From Gammaproteobacteria bacterium (lineage in GTDB: Bacteria > Pseudomonadota > Gammaproteobacteria > Chromatiales > Chromatiaceae): a stretch of DNA of 64,000 nucleotides. Positions 24,646 through 34,443 of the stretch are shown here, in pieces. The stretch's first letter is position 1, and each line of letters opens with the position of its first letter. A program made the position numbers and the translations under genes. The notes beneath the pieces are model-generated. The model saw only the letters and a list, made by a program, of their open reading frames with translations. It had not been told where the DNA came from and did no database searches. The stretch covers positions 1 through 64,000 of the forward strand of contig JAGRGQ010000010.1 in NCBI GenBank assembly GCA_020445405.1, written 5' to 3'.

Positions 24646-27153
24646 TCATTTCGGTGTCAGTGGGGGTGTGGGCGTGAGTCCCCAGATGTCTCTATTGTAG
24701 GCGCGGATGGTGCGATCAGAGGAGAAATAGCCGCAATTTGCCGTGTTGGCTATACTCAAACGGGCCCACTGGTCCGGATCCCGGTAGGCGGCTGCCGCGC
24801 TGTTTTGCGTATCGATGTAGCTGCGAAAATCGGCCACCACCATCCAGGGGTCTCCGGGGCTTTTGATGCTGTTGATGATGGGGTCGAAGTGTCCCGGCTC
24901 GAACTGGTTGAAATGACCGCTCTCCAACAGCCTGAAAACCCGCTGTAAATCCCCGTCGTCTGCGATCATTTGCATGGGATTATAGCTGTTGCGCAATGCA
25001 CCAAGTTGTTCCGCGTCGTGCCCAAACAGGAAAAAGTGATCCTCGCCCACCTCTTTGCGAATCTCGATGTTGGCACCATCCAGCGTACCGATGGTAACTG
25101 CGCCATTGAACATGAATTTCATGTTGCCGGTACCCGAAGCTTCGGTGCCTGCGGTCGAGATCTGCTCCGATAAATCGGTGCCCGGGGCGATCACCTCCAT
25201 CTCCGATACGCTGTAGTCGGGCAGAAAGGCGACTCTGAGCAGACCGGCCGTATCCGGATCGACGTTGACGACGTTGGCTACATTGTTGATAAATTTGATT
25301 ATCCTCTTGGCCATCCAGTAGCCCGGCGCGGCCTTACCGGCAAACAGCACGCAACGGGGTGTCCAGTCGTCTGTGTCGTGCCGCTTGATGCGATCGTAAA
25401 GATGGATCACGTGCAGGAGATTCAGCGTCTGCCGTTTGTATTCGTGAATGCGCTTAACCTGTACATCGAACAGAGCATTGGCATGGAAGCGTACTCCGCA
25501 AAGCGACTCAACCATGGCCGCCAATCGCTCCTTGTTGTTCTTTTTCACCGCCAGCCAGCGCTGGCGAAAACGCGGATCGTCGGCGCGCTCCTGGAGCGCC
25601 CGCAGTCGTTTCAGATCCGTGACCCATCCGGCTCCGAGCTCCCCGGTGATCAGGTCGTTCAGGCCCATGTTGCACTGTACCAGGAAGCGGCGCGGTGTTA
25701 CGCCATTGGTCTTGTTGTTGAATCGCTCGGGCCAGAGCTCGTAAAAATCGCGGAATATTCCCTCCTTGAGCAGCCTGGTGTGCAGTTTGGCGACGCCATT
25801 GACGGAGAAGGAACCTACGATTGCCAGGTGGGCCATCCGGATCTGCGGCTGCACCCCCTCTTCAACAATAGACATCCGTGCCTGCCGGTGGGTATCGCCG
25901 GGCCAGTGCCGCGCGACAATCGAAAGGAAGCGGGCATTGATCTCGTAAATGATATCGAGGAGCCGGGGCAGCATTTCACGGAACACCCAGACCGGCCATT
26001 TCTCCAGTGCCTCCGGCAGCAATGTATGGTTCGTATAGGCCATGCACCTGGAGGTGATCGCCCAGGCGTCGTCCCATCCCATCGCATGCCGGTCCATCAG
26101 CAGGCGCATCAGTTCGGCAACGGCGATCGACGGATGGGTGTCGTTGAGCTGAAAACAGCTGTAGTCGGCAAACTCGCCGAACACCTCGCCGTGATCCCGC
26201 ACCCAGCGCCGCAACACGTCCTGCAGCGCCGCCGAGGTGAGGAAATACTGTTGTCGCAGGCGCAGCACCTTGCCCTGCTCCGTGGCGTCATCCGGATAGA
26301 GGACCTTGGTAATGTTTTCGGCATTGGTCTTCTCGGCCACTGCCTCGGGGTAGAGTCCGGCACTGAACTTTCCCAGGTCGAACTCCTCGGTTGGCACGGC
26401 CTTCCACAGGCGCACCGTGTTCACGGTACCGTTTTCGTAGCCGGGCACCGGCAGGTCGTAGGGGATCGCGAGTACATCTTCGGTCTCAACCCAGCGCACC
26501 TGCAGTCCATTCTCCTGATGCCGGGTGTACTCCACGCGGCCGCCGAACTTCACGCGCTGCCTGAATTCCGGCCGTTCCAGCTCCCAGGGGTTGCCGTGCA
26601 CCAGCCAGTGATCGGGCTCCTCCACCTGATATCCTCTTTTGATGAGCTGCCGAAAGATCCCATACTCATAGCGGATGCCGTGCCCCATTACCGGAAGCTG
26701 CAGTGTGGCGCAGCTGTCCACGAAGCACGCCGCCAGCCGGCCCAGGCCGCCATTGCCGAGCCCTGCGTCACGTTCGAAATCGATGATCTCTTCCAGATTC
26801 AGGTCCAGCCTTCGCAGCGCTTCGGCGGTGGCTTCGGTCACCCCGAGATTCAGCATGGCATTGGGCAGGCTGCGACCCATCAGCCACTCCATCGAGAGAT
26901 AGTAGGCGCGTTTGCAGCGGCTCTCCTGATAGGAGTAGTGCGTGTTCTTCCATCGCTCCATCAGCCGGTCGCGCAGGGTAATAACCACCGCATGGTAAAC
27001 ATGATGGGCCGAGATCGAATGCTTGTCGCAGCCCAGGGTATGATTGAAGTGGCGGCGGATGTCGGCCGCGATACTGGCCGCATCCATCCCCAGGTCTGCG
27101 GTGTCGACCAGCAAAGGTTGCGGCAGATGAGTTCTGATTTCCTTGGGTGGCAT
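24646..27153 (-). CDS. glgP: Glycogen/maltodextrin phosphorylase
   Basis: An 835-residue GT35 phosphorylase, which releases glucose-1-phosphate from alpha-1,4-glucans. Length matches GlgP/MalP. The N-terminal ERDAGLGNGGLGRLAACF region, the GTLDGANIEI loop and the PLP-binding segment ISTAGTEASGTGNMKFMFNG (the Schiff-base lysine is in NMKF) are all intact. It is cytosolic. It is transcribed alone, in the same direction as phaC upstream, with about 120 bases between. No other glycogen gene (glgA, glgB, glgC) is in the window. Glucose-1-phosphate from this enzyme would be the co-substrate if the GH13_18 phosphorylase at 34-36 kb runs in the synthetic direction. Confidence 0.94.
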   Translation of the reverse strand: MPPKEIRTHLPQPLLVDTADLGMDAASIAADIRRHFNHTLGCDKHSISAHHVYHAVVITLRDRLMERWKNTHYSYQESRCKRAYYLSMEWLMGRSLPNAMLNLGVTEATAEALRRLDLNLEEIIDFERDAGLGNGGLGRLAACFVDSCATLQLPVMGHGIRYEYGIFRQLIKRGYQVEEPDHWLVHGNPWELERPEFRQRVKFGGRVEYTRHQENGLQVRWVETEDVLAIPYDLPVPGYENGTVNTVRLWKAVPTEEFDLGKFSAGLYPEAVAEKTNAENITKVLYPDDATEQGKVLRLRQQYFLTSAALQDVLRRWVRDHGEVFGEFADYSCFQLNDTHPSIAVAELMRLLMDRHAMGWDDAWAITSRCMAYTNHTLLPEALEKWPVWVFREMLPRLLDIIYEINARFLSIVARHWPGDTHRQARMSIVEEGVQPQIRMAHLAIVGSFSVNGVAKLHTRLLKEGIFRDFYELWPERFNNKTNGVTPRRFLVQCNMGLNDLITGELGAGWVTDLKRLRALQERADDPRFRQRWLAVKKNNKERLAAMVESLCGVRFHANALFDVQVKRIHEYKRQTLNLLHVIHLYDRIKRHDTDDWTPRCVLFAGKAAPGYWMAKRIIKFINNVANVVNVDPDTAGLLRVAFLPDYSVSEMEVIAPGTDLSEQISTAGTEASGTGNMKFMFNGAVTIGTLDGANIEIRKEVGEDHFFLFGHDAEQLGALRNSYNPMQMIADDGDLQRVFRLLESGHFNQFEPGHFDPIINSIKSPGDPWMVVADFRSYIDTQNSAAAAYRDPDQWARLSIANTANCGYFSSDRTIRAYNRDIWGLTPTPPLTPK

Positions 27154-27277
27154 GACGCTGTCTCGCTATGCATGAGCAACCCTGTGACGCCGATATGTGG
27201 GTCGCCAACTGTTTTGTGTGCGTTATTTTTTATGAATGAATAATGACAGTTTATTCTTACAAAAATATGGCTGCACG

Positions 27278-29134
27278 CTATTTTTGAAATATATAGGTGC
27301 CGGGTGCGTCGCAAATGGGCGGGAAACCCGCGTTCCGGGCGCCCAGATCGGGCGGAGTGATCGGTTCCCCCGAATTCGCCGCCAGCCACTGCTGCCAGGC
27401 GGGCCACCAGGAACCTTCTTGGTAAGGGGTCTTCTGCTGCCAGGTATCCGGATCCATATAGATACCGTGCTCAGGTCTCGTTGCCATCTGATAGTGGCGG
27501 TGCGGATGGCCCGGTTCGCTGATGATGCCGGCGTTGTGCCCGCCGGCGGTGAGCAGGAAGGTCACCCGCGGTGAGTTGGCCAGTAGATTGATCTTGTAAA
27601 CCGATTTCCATGGCGCCACGTGATCCGTTTCGGTTCCAACGGCGAAGATGGGTGTCTGGATATCGCTGATCGCCACCGGTTTGCCCTGCACCTGGTAACG
27701 GCCGGCGGCAAGGTCGTTGTTGAGAAACAGCTTGCGAAGATATTCGGAATGCATACGGTACGGCATGCGGGTCTGATCCTCGTTCCAGGCCATCATGTCG
27801 TTTGGCGGCTGCCTGTTGCCCAGCAGGTAGTCCCGCACCATGCGCGACCAGATCAGATCGTTGGAACGAAGCAGCTGAAACGCTCCTGACATGTGGCGGC
27901 TATCGAGTACGCCGCGGTCCCACATCATGCTTTCGAGAAAATTCACCTGCGTTTCGTTGACGAACAGCATCAGCTCGCCCGCTTCGCTGAAGTCGGTCTG
28001 TGCCGCGAGCAGCGTGACCGACTTGAGCCTTTGGTCGGACGCACGCCCCATCGCGGCGGCCGCGATTGTCAGCAGGGTGCCACCCAGGCAGTATCCGACC
28101 GCATGCATCGGTTGTCCCTGCCGGATTTGGGTGACCGCTTCAATGGACGCCATGATGCCTTCGTTCAGATAGTCGTCCATTCCCAGGTGCCGGTCCTCGC
28201 TTGTCGGATTGCGCCACGACATTATGAACACTGTGTGGCCCTGCTGCACCAGGTAGCGGACCAGCGAATTGTGCGGCGAGAGATCCAGTATGTAGTACTT
28301 CATAATCCATGCCGGCACGATCAGCACGGGTTCCGGGAATACTTCACCGGTTGCCGGGGCATATTGAATCAGTTCGATCAGGTGATTGCGGAACACCACC
28401 TTGCCGGGTGTGGTGGCGACCTCTTCGCCGGGTCGGAACTGTTCGCTTTCCGGGGATGTCTGACCCCGGGAGAGACGTACCCAGTCTTCCCACAGGTTGC
28501 GTTGGCCGCGCAGCAGGTTCATCCCGCCCTCTTTCAGGGTCGCTTCGATGACTTCCGGATTGGTATGCGGAAAATTGGACGGCGAAAACAGATCGAGCAG
28601 CTGACGCGTGACGAAAGTGACCACCTCCTTCTGATTCTTTGTAAGGGCCGGTACGCCGGTAGTGGCATTGGCCCACCACTGCTGGGTAAGCAGGAACGAC
28701 TGGCTCATGAGATTAAAGGGCCAGTGCTGCCAGCCGGTATGCCGGAATCGGTGATCCTGGGGCAGCGGTTCGACAGCTGGTGGCGCATTCCCGGGATCGA
28801 TCATCGATTGAATCGCATACAGGGAAAACCGCATCATCTTGCGTACGGCTTTTTCCGACAGCCGTGCATGGGTGCCTGGAGACCATGCCAGCTTCACCCA
28901 CCAATCAAGAAGTGCCAACGGAACCACTTTGGGATCGGTGCCCCCGGTCAAGCCCGCCACGTACGCATTGAACATACGGTCCAGCGTGATCGCGACCTGA
29001 GGGCTGAAATTGGACGGGGGAAGCGCATAAAACGGTCGGCAGGAGTTAGGTTCCTGCTGCTGGACCGGACTTGGCGATCGTTTATCAACCATCGCTGTTA
29101 CAGAGGCTTTTTTGGTCCCGGGTTTGACAGACAT
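27278..29134 (-). CDS. phaC: Class I polyhydroxyalkanoate synthase
   Basis: A 618-residue PHA synthase that polymerises (R)-3-hydroxyacyl-CoA, mainly 3-hydroxybutyryl-CoA, on granules. The PhaC N-terminal domain covers about residues 90-260 and the alpha/beta-hydrolase part the rest. The lipase-like box is GYCLGG with the catalytic cysteine at C349; the other members are D504 (TETDHVAPW) and H533 (GGHNAG). Length and the lack of a phaE partner indicate class I. An unusual, polar N-terminal extension of about 35 residues precedes the domain. The ATG at 29134 is preferred to the adjacent GTG at 29137 because CTGGAG then has normal spacing. It is not in an operon with phaA/phaB, which is unusual but known. 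Confidence 0.92.
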   Translation of the reverse strand: MSVKPGTKKASVTAMVDKRSPSPVQQQEPNSCRPFYALPPSNFSPQVAITLDRMFNAYVAGLTGGTDPKVVPLALLDWWVKLAWSPGTHARLSEKAVRKMMRFSLYAIQSMIDPGNAPPAVEPLPQDHRFRHTGWQHWPFNLMSQSFLLTQQWWANATTGVPALTKNQKEVVTFVTRQLLDLFSPSNFPHTNPEVIEATLKEGGMNLLRGQRNLWEDWVRLSRGQTSPESEQFRPGEEVATTPGKVVFRNHLIELIQYAPATGEVFPEPVLIVPAWIMKYYILDLSPHNSLVRYLVQQGHTVFIMSWRNPTSEDRHLGMDDYLNEGIMASIEAVTQIRQGQPMHAVGYCLGGTLLTIAAAAMGRASDQRLKSVTLLAAQTDFSEAGELMLFVNETQVNFLESMMWDRGVLDSRHMSGAFQLLRSNDLIWSRMVRDYLLGNRQPPNDMMAWNEDQTRMPYRMHSEYLRKLFLNNDLAAGRYQVQGKPVAISDIQTPIFAVGTETDHVAPWKSVYKINLLANSPRVTFLLTAGGHNAGIISEPGHPHRHYQMATRPEHGIYMDPDTWQQKTPYQEGSWWPAWQQWLAANSGEPITPPDLGARNAGFPPICDAPGTYIFQK

Positions 29135-29474
29135 CACGCCACTCCAGCGCTGCTAATCATCGTAACTGTCAGTGAAGAGCATAGTCGCCGGATCAGCCTG
29201 AGTAAATGATCCACGCCAGTCTGAAGTCAAGTAGTGTTGACACGCCTTCGCCTCCCACGGCGCATGTCGTCCATAGATGTTTTTTATGGCCACTTAATGA
29301 CAGAAATATTATACTTTTCGAGTTTGGCTTGTGTAATTTTGAATCTGCCCTTCAGTGAGTCTCTTGCTGCGCCGAACCTCGGGCACGTTGTACCTCCATC
29401 CTGGAGTGATTTCCGCTATGAATTGCACGGAAATGGCGGACTAAAAATATAAAATCTAAGGGGGATTATGACCT
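29135..29474. other. Divergent promoter region between phaC and the CNNM/CorC gene
   Basis: About 340 bases, AT-rich around 29280-29330, with no gene. A TATACT -10-like sequence lies near 29314 for the plus-strand gene, without a good -35. AAGGGGGA (29459-29466) is the ribosome binding site of the following gene. Confidence 0.4.
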
Positions 29475-30911
29475 GTGGATACAGAACTGTTTCTTCAATT
29501 GGGCCTGATAGTTTTACTGGTGGCGGGGAATGCATTTTTCGTCGGATCGGAAATTGCACTTACCTCGGCCAGACGCAGCCGAATCAAACAACTGGCCGAC
29601 ACCGGCAACAAAGCCGCGAAGACGGTTCAGTTGCTGCACAAAGAGCCTGAGCGCTTCTATTCCGTGACTCAGATAGGTATCACGCTGGTATCCCTGGCAC
29701 TGGGTGCCATCGGTATGATTACGATCAGCCAGTTGCTTGATCCGGTGTTCGAGAATCTGTTCGACATGTTCGGCGACCGGTCGCTGCACAAGGGATTGAT
29801 CGCGATGGCCCACACCGCCTCCTATGCAGTGGCGTTCGTCATAATTTCATTCCTGCACGTGGTTGCGGGCGAGCTGGCTCCGAAAGTACTCGCATTCCAT
29901 AAGGCGGAGGCGCTGAGTCTCGGGGTGGCAGGTATCATCAACGGCCTGTACAAGATGTTCAAGTGGTTGATCTGGATCATGAACAAGTCGTCCAACGGGC
30001 TGCTCTGGATGTTTGGTCAACGCAATCTGAGCGGTCATGGTGAAGGCCATTTCGCGATGTCGGAAGAGGAGATCCGGACCATCCTTTCGGCCAGCGAACA
30101 GGACGGTGTGCTCAACGCGGATGAAACCATGATGATTCGTGGGGTGTTCGACCTTGACGAGCACAATGTGCGCGAGGCGATGATACCCCGCACCGACCTT
30201 CTGGCGATATCATCTGACGCCAATGTTTCCGACGTGCTGAAGATGTTCAAACAAACCCATCACGCCCGTTATCCGGTCTACGACGGCAATCTGGACAACA
30301 TGGTGGGAATAGTGGCGATGAAGGAGCTGCTCACGGCGGTTGCCGAGCAGGAAGGCGGAGAGGTATCCCTGGAGCAGAACGTATCCGATATCATGCAGCC
30401 CCCCTTTCTGGTGCCCGAAACCAAGGCGCTTTCCGAACTTCTGAAGACCTTCAAAACCAACCGCCAGCACATGGCCATCGTCATCGATGAATTCGGCGGT
30501 ACCGCCGGTATCATCACGCTGGAGGATATTCTGGAGGAGATCGTCGGTGAGTACGACGACGAATTTACCGGCCGTCACCGTCAGATAAAGAAGCTGGAGG
30601 GGAGCGAGTACCTGGTTAACGGCTCAATTCGTGTTTCCGAGCTGGAACCGGTGGTCAATTTTCCTTTCCCCGAGGGAGATGACTATGTCACGCTGGCGGG
30701 CCTTGTCTACAAGCACCTGGGCAATATCCCGAAACTTGGAGATAAAGTGGAGCTGGACGGCGGGCGTCTGGAGGTGATTGAGATGGAGGGTCATCGTATC
30801 ACCAAAATCAAATTTCAGGATCTTGCCCTGAACGACGAGGGCAACCTGGATCTGGTGGAAAAGGGAAACAACGTTGATGACATGGTTGCGGTTGAACACT
30901 CTTCCGGCTGA
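29475..30911 (+). CDS. Hemolysin family protein, CNNM-CBS-CorC transporter
   Basis: A 478-residue inner-membrane protein of the UPF0053/CNNM family. It has a DUF21 membrane domain (about 1-200), a pair of CBS domains (about 210-335, with MIPRTDLLAISSDA and MQPPFLVPETKAL) and a C-terminal CorC_HlyC domain (about 350-430). Relatives move Mg2+ or other divalent ions, or affect their efflux; the historic hemolysin name is misleading. The start is a GTG with AAGGGGGA ten bases upstream. Together with two mgtE genes and a ybeX-type corC it makes four magnesium-related genes in the window. Monocistronic. Confidence 0.88.
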   Translation: MDTELFLQLGLIVLLVAGNAFFVGSEIALTSARRSRIKQLADTGNKAAKTVQLLHKEPERFYSVTQIGITLVSLALGAIGMITISQLLDPVFENLFDMFGDRSLHKGLIAMAHTASYAVAFVIISFLHVVAGELAPKVLAFHKAEALSLGVAGIINGLYKMFKWLIWIMNKSSNGLLWMFGQRNLSGHGEGHFAMSEEEIRTILSASEQDGVLNADETMMIRGVFDLDEHNVREAMIPRTDLLAISSDANVSDVLKMFKQTHHARYPVYDGNLDNMVGIVAMKELLTAVAEQEGGEVSLEQNVSDIMQPPFLVPETKALSELLKTFKTNRQHMAIVIDEFGGTAGIITLEDILEEIVGEYDDEFTGRHRQIKKLEGSEYLVNGSIRVSELEPVVNFPFPEGDDYVTLAGLVYKHLGNIPKLGDKVELDGGRLEVIEMEGHRITKIKFQDLALNDEGNLDLVEKGNNVDDMVAVEHSSG

Positions 30912-31212
30912 TTCGGGAGACCGAAACAGAATGCCAGTCCGTTAGCTGCATTGCGGGGAGCGCAGTTGCCAGACCGGCAGTCGGGCTTGTGCCGCGCTAT
31001 CCGGAATCAGGGATGCGCTACTCGATGCCGAATCCTGCGGCTGAAGCCGATGAACTTTTCGCATGCTGTTGAAGTCGTCGTTGCCTGCTTCACGTGTGAT
31101 TACGATTTTACAGGCGACAGGAATTTGCGTGAGTCAATACAGCAGGGCAGCGCGGCGTCCAAAACGCGCTGTATCAATGGCACCGCGAAGCAGTTTACTC
31201 CAGCACAGACGT
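30912..31212. other. Intergenic region after the CNNM gene
   Basis: About 300 bases between convergent genes. I see no gene, terminator or repeat in it. Confidence 0.4.
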
Positions 31213-31635
31213 TCAGCGCACCGCATAGAGCGTGCCGTTGACCTGGAATGGCTGATCGCCATCGTTTGAAATCTGGATGAAAATATTTTTCGGTCCGAAA
31301 ATATCGAAACTGGCACGGTAGTTCAGAACCCCCAAGGGCCCGATCCGCCCACTGCCAATGGTGAAACTCATCTGGTCGACTGAGCCCGCGGGACCGAACA
31401 TCTCCTGAATACTGAATGGGGCGCCCTGAGCGCCGACAAAATGCAAAGTCAGGCGATAGTCGCTGTAACCGGTCAGATCAAGTCCGCCCAAAGGCCCCAG
31501 CGCGCTGTGATTGGGTGAGATCTCACGCGCATCGAAGAGCGTTACCAGATAGGGTTTTGCGATCACTCCAACATCCAGAGGAACGTTGACAACCTTGACC
31601 GGAATGATCTTGGTTTTGCGCTTTTTCGCTTTCAT
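31213..31635 (-). CDS. Hypothetical protein, beta-rich (140 aa)
   Basis: I do not recognise this protein. It begins with a very basic stretch (MKAKKRKTKIIPVKVV) and then alternates hydrophobic and polar residues in a way that suggests a beta-sandwich, ending DGDQPFQVNGTLYAVR. There is no signal peptide, membrane helix or cysteine. A GGAAAAGAGA sequence lies before the ATG. It is flanked by intergenic DNA on one side and a second mgtE gene, same strand and about 170 bases upstream, on the other. The coding character (clean start, no internal oddities) makes it a likely real gene. Confidence 0.55.
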   Translation of the reverse strand: MKAKKRKTKIIPVKVVNVPLDVGVIAKPYLVTLFDAREISPNHSALGPLGGLDLTGYSDYRLTLHFVGAQGAPFSIQEMFGPAGSVDQMSFTIGSGRIGPLGVLNYRASFDIFGPKNIFIQISNDGDQPFQVNGTLYAVR

Positions 31636-31803
31636 GGTCTCTTTTCCTTAACGGTTTGCACGCTTTTAGGGCAGAGGGAACCGCTTACGCCCCTCAATGT
31701 GACTCAACTGCCTGTAAAGCGCACCAATTACGGTAATGTGTAGATCCTTAAGCACGATGCGGGCCAGAATGATGCCGTGGTTAACTTCGGGAACAGTGGA
31801 TAC

Positions 31804-33168
31804 CTATATCCCCGTAAGTTGCGGCAGAAAAAACGTGGCGACGCTCAGGACCAGGAAGAAACCGCACATGTCGGTGACCGTTGTGAGTATCGGTCCCGAG
31901 GCGACAGCCGGATCGACTTTCATACGCTTGAGCAGAAGCGGAATGGTGCCGCCGAGGGAGACCGCCACGAGGGTGTTGCACATCAGCGCTATGCCGACGA
32001 CCATACCCAGGTAGGGATTGCCTTTCCATATATAGGCAGCGAGTGCAATCAGGCTGCCGAGCGCAATGCCGTTGATCAGACCTACTTTCACCTCCTGCAG
32101 CCAGACCCGGACGGCTTCGTAGGGTTTTACGATTCCAAGCGAGAGTTCCCGCATGCTGACCGCGACTGCCTGATTTCCGGAACAACCGCTCATATCGGAT
32201 ACGATGGGCAGAAATACCGCAAGCGCGATTACTGCACTCAGCGTCTCCTCATACAGGGCAATGACACTGGCGGCTATTATGTTCAGCAGAATGTTCAGGC
32301 TGAGCCAGGAGAGCCGTCGACGGGTACGGGTAAGCACCGGCATGGAGCGGATTTCGTCGCCGCCGACGATACCCTGTGACTTCAGGTGATCGGCGTCGGC
32401 TCTCTCCTGCAAGGCACGGGTGAGATCGCTCCGGCGCAATATCCCCAGCAGTTTCTGGTGATCATCAACCACCGCCACCGCCGGAAGTTGATGACATTCG
32501 AACATGCTGTCGAGCTCCTCGAGCGCGAAGTTGACGGAAACGAACCTGGCCGACTTGATGATGGCGCTCAGGGGTGACGTTCGCCGGGAGAGCACCAGGC
32601 TCTGCAGATCTATTCCGCCAATCAGTGTGCCCGCGGGCGAGACGACATAGACATGCGCGTCCTGTTCCGGGCGCTTCTCCACCCATTCACTCAGTCCGTC
32701 CAGCGCATCGCGCACCGTTGCGGTTTCCGGGAATGAAAGATATTCGGTGACCATGAGTCCACCGGCCACATCATCGGAGTAGCGAATCAGTTCGCGCGCC
32801 TCCGCGGCGCTTTCGGGTGCCATCTCGGCCAGAATGGCTTCGGCGCCCTGATTCTCCATATCGGCCAGCACATCGGCCTGCTCGGCGCTCTCCATTTCGC
32901 TCACGATTGACGCGGCGCTGCTTGCGGAGAGCTGCTCCATGAAATTGGCGGCATGCTCAGGGGGAATCTCCTCCATGAAGTCCGCGGCTTCCGTTGGGGA
33001 TAGTGTTGTCAGGACGAGCTCCCGCTCGCCCGGGCTGAGCCGCAGCAGAGAACGAAATGCCTCGCTGGGACCAATCGCCTCGACGAATGCCTCCAGCTCT
33101 TGTTGCTCTCCGGCTTCAGCATAGGTGCGAAGCATCACCCAGGGTTCAAACCTGGTGCTGTCTGTCAT
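31804..33168 (-). CDS. mgtE: Magnesium transporter MgtE, second paralogue
   Basis: A 454-residue MgtE. The order is MgtE_N (about 20-125, MEEIPPEHAANFMEQLS), two CBS domains (about 130-250) and five helices (about 270-454) including FLPIVSDMSGCSGNQAVAVS, where the family usually has PxxxGxxGNxGxQ. It differs a lot from the copy at 3215-4621: the glycine-rich pore segment has SDMSGCSGNQ in place of MGMAGNVGVQ, as in the other major MgtE subgroup. GGAGAG precedes the ATG. Selectivity for Mg2+ over Co2+ or other ions cannot be judged. It is monocistronic or leads into the orphan gene downstream. Confidence 0.9.
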   Translation of the reverse strand: MTDSTRFEPWVMLRTYAEAGEQQELEAFVEAIGPSEAFRSLLRLSPGERELVLTTLSPTEAADFMEEIPPEHAANFMEQLSASSAASIVSEMESAEQADVLADMENQGAEAILAEMAPESAAEARELIRYSDDVAGGLMVTEYLSFPETATVRDALDGLSEWVEKRPEQDAHVYVVSPAGTLIGGIDLQSLVLSRRTSPLSAIIKSARFVSVNFALEELDSMFECHQLPAVAVVDDHQKLLGILRRSDLTRALQERADADHLKSQGIVGGDEIRSMPVLTRTRRRLSWLSLNILLNIIAASVIALYEETLSAVIALAVFLPIVSDMSGCSGNQAVAVSMRELSLGIVKPYEAVRVWLQEVKVGLINGIALGSLIALAAYIWKGNPYLGMVVGIALMCNTLVAVSLGGTIPLLLKRMKVDPAVASGPILTTVTDMCGFFLVLSVATFFLPQLTGI

Positions 33169-33532
33169 GTCGATCTCTCCGGGATATGGTTTGTGCCTGC
33201 CGAAAGAAATTGCAGTCTGGTTGTTGGAAGAGGAGATTGCGGGTCGAACCGGAACTTAACCAGACGCAGTAAACAATATAGTAGCTGTTACGATATTTGC
33301 GAGAAAAACCGACGAACCTGCAAACCTGAAAAACAGTCCTCCTTTCTGTCCACAGACCCTTTCTCTGCGTTCAGGCAAGGGTGGTGCCCTGCTTGCAGTC
33401 AGTCAGCGTCAATCTGCCGGAAGCGGGGTGCTGACGAACCTGTATTCATCAGGTCCGGCGACAGCGCGGTTCCGGTTGTAGCGGCAAAGCAGGGGTACCG
33501 GCTGGCGGCCGGAGGTTGCGTGCGGACATGGA
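33169..33532. other. Intergenic region between mgtE and the HAD phosphatase
   Basis: About 360 bases with no convincing gene. It includes an AT-rich patch near 33270-33300 that could hold the mgtE promoter on the minus strand. It does not share the leader hairpins of the first mgtE. Confidence 0.4.
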
Positions 33533-34348
33533 TCAGGATGCGCCATCAAAAACCCGATAATGATAGGCGCCTTCGATCACGCCGCTGGTATAGTATCCGT
33601 TCAGTCCCTTGAAATTTCCCTTAGCGAAATAGACCTTCAGATCGGGGTCCGATTTCATCGCCTTTCTGACATTTTCCACCAGCTGATCATCGGCATTTCT
33701 GACCAGCACACCGCAGAATCCTGCTGTCAGCGGAAAAATATCGTTCCCGCTGTCACCACAGAAAACAACATCCTCCTTGGCTGATCCAAACTCCTCCGCC
33801 ACATACTCCAGCGCCGTCTGTTTGGTTGCACTTGCCGGTAGAAAGTCGAGCAGTCCCTTCCCGTCCAGTGAGTCGAAGCTGTATATGATCACCTCATCGA
33901 ACTTCCCCTTCACCAGTTCATCGATCTCTTTCAATATCCGCTCATGATTGGCATGCTCGACATAATAACTCTGCTTGAACTGGTTCAGGTGTTCGCTCTC
34001 CTGCTCCCGAATACCATCCACCCCGCTGATAGCAGCTCTTATCGCTGAGGCGTTCCACCTCGGACTCGCATGTTTGACGTGGTCGACCCAGCCATCATCG
34101 AACATCCACTCACCGTTCTTGTATTTTCTGATTGAAGTGCCTACGTCACCGCACAATACATCCGGGAACCTGACTCCGTATTCTTTGATTGCCTGCTCCG
34201 TCAGGGTCAGGTTTCTCCCGGTTACGTAAACGACCAGCACATTCTCCGACGCCGTCAACTCATTGAACAGGTCAATTGCCTCATTATCGCTTTCCCATTC
34301 GCCGTTCGGAAGCAGCGTCCTGTCCAGATCAGTCGCCAGAATTTTCAT
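33533..34348 (-). CDS. HAD-superfamily sugar-phosphate phosphatase, SPP-like
   Basis: A 271-residue cytosolic HAD hydrolase of the C2b (Cof/sucrose-6F-phosphate phosphatase) type. Motif I is DLDRTLLPNG (nucleophile D7, acid D9), motif II the threonine in VYVTGRN, motif III the lysine region ASATKQTALEYV, and motif IV CGDSGNDIFPL. This group includes sucrose-phosphate phosphatase, mannosylfructose-phosphate phosphatase and the phosphatase domain of bacterial glucosylglycerol-phosphate synthase. It lies 95 bases downstream of a GH13_18 phosphorylase gene on the same strand, with a strong ribosome binding site (GGAGG), so both probably act on one glucoside or its phosphate. The exact substrate is unknown. 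Confidence 0.83.
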   Translation of the reverse strand: MKILATDLDRTLLPNGEWESDNEAIDLFNELTASENVLVVYVTGRNLTLTEQAIKEYGVRFPDVLCGDVGTSIRKYKNGEWMFDDGWVDHVKHASPRWNASAIRAAISGVDGIREQESEHLNQFKQSYYVEHANHERILKEIDELVKGKFDEVIIYSFDSLDGKGLLDFLPASATKQTALEYVAEEFGSAKEDVVFCGDSGNDIFPLTAGFCGVLVRNADDQLVENVRKAMKSDPDLKVYFAKGNFKGLNGYYTSGVIEGAYHYRVFDGAS

Positions 34349-34443
34349 CGGAGTCCTCCGTAAATTTTCAAGATAACAGTTTCAGGGACGGTTGCTGCCC
34401 GGTTTTTGCATTTGTCCCGGATCGCGCTGAATTGCATTTTCCA

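Noticed and set aside
25378-27243. 621-codon plus-strand ORF
   Set aside because: Antisense to glycogen phosphorylase; a mirror frame of a highly conserved gene.
27893-29209. 438-codon plus-strand ORF
   Set aside because: Antisense to phaC, whose catalytic triad and length are intact.
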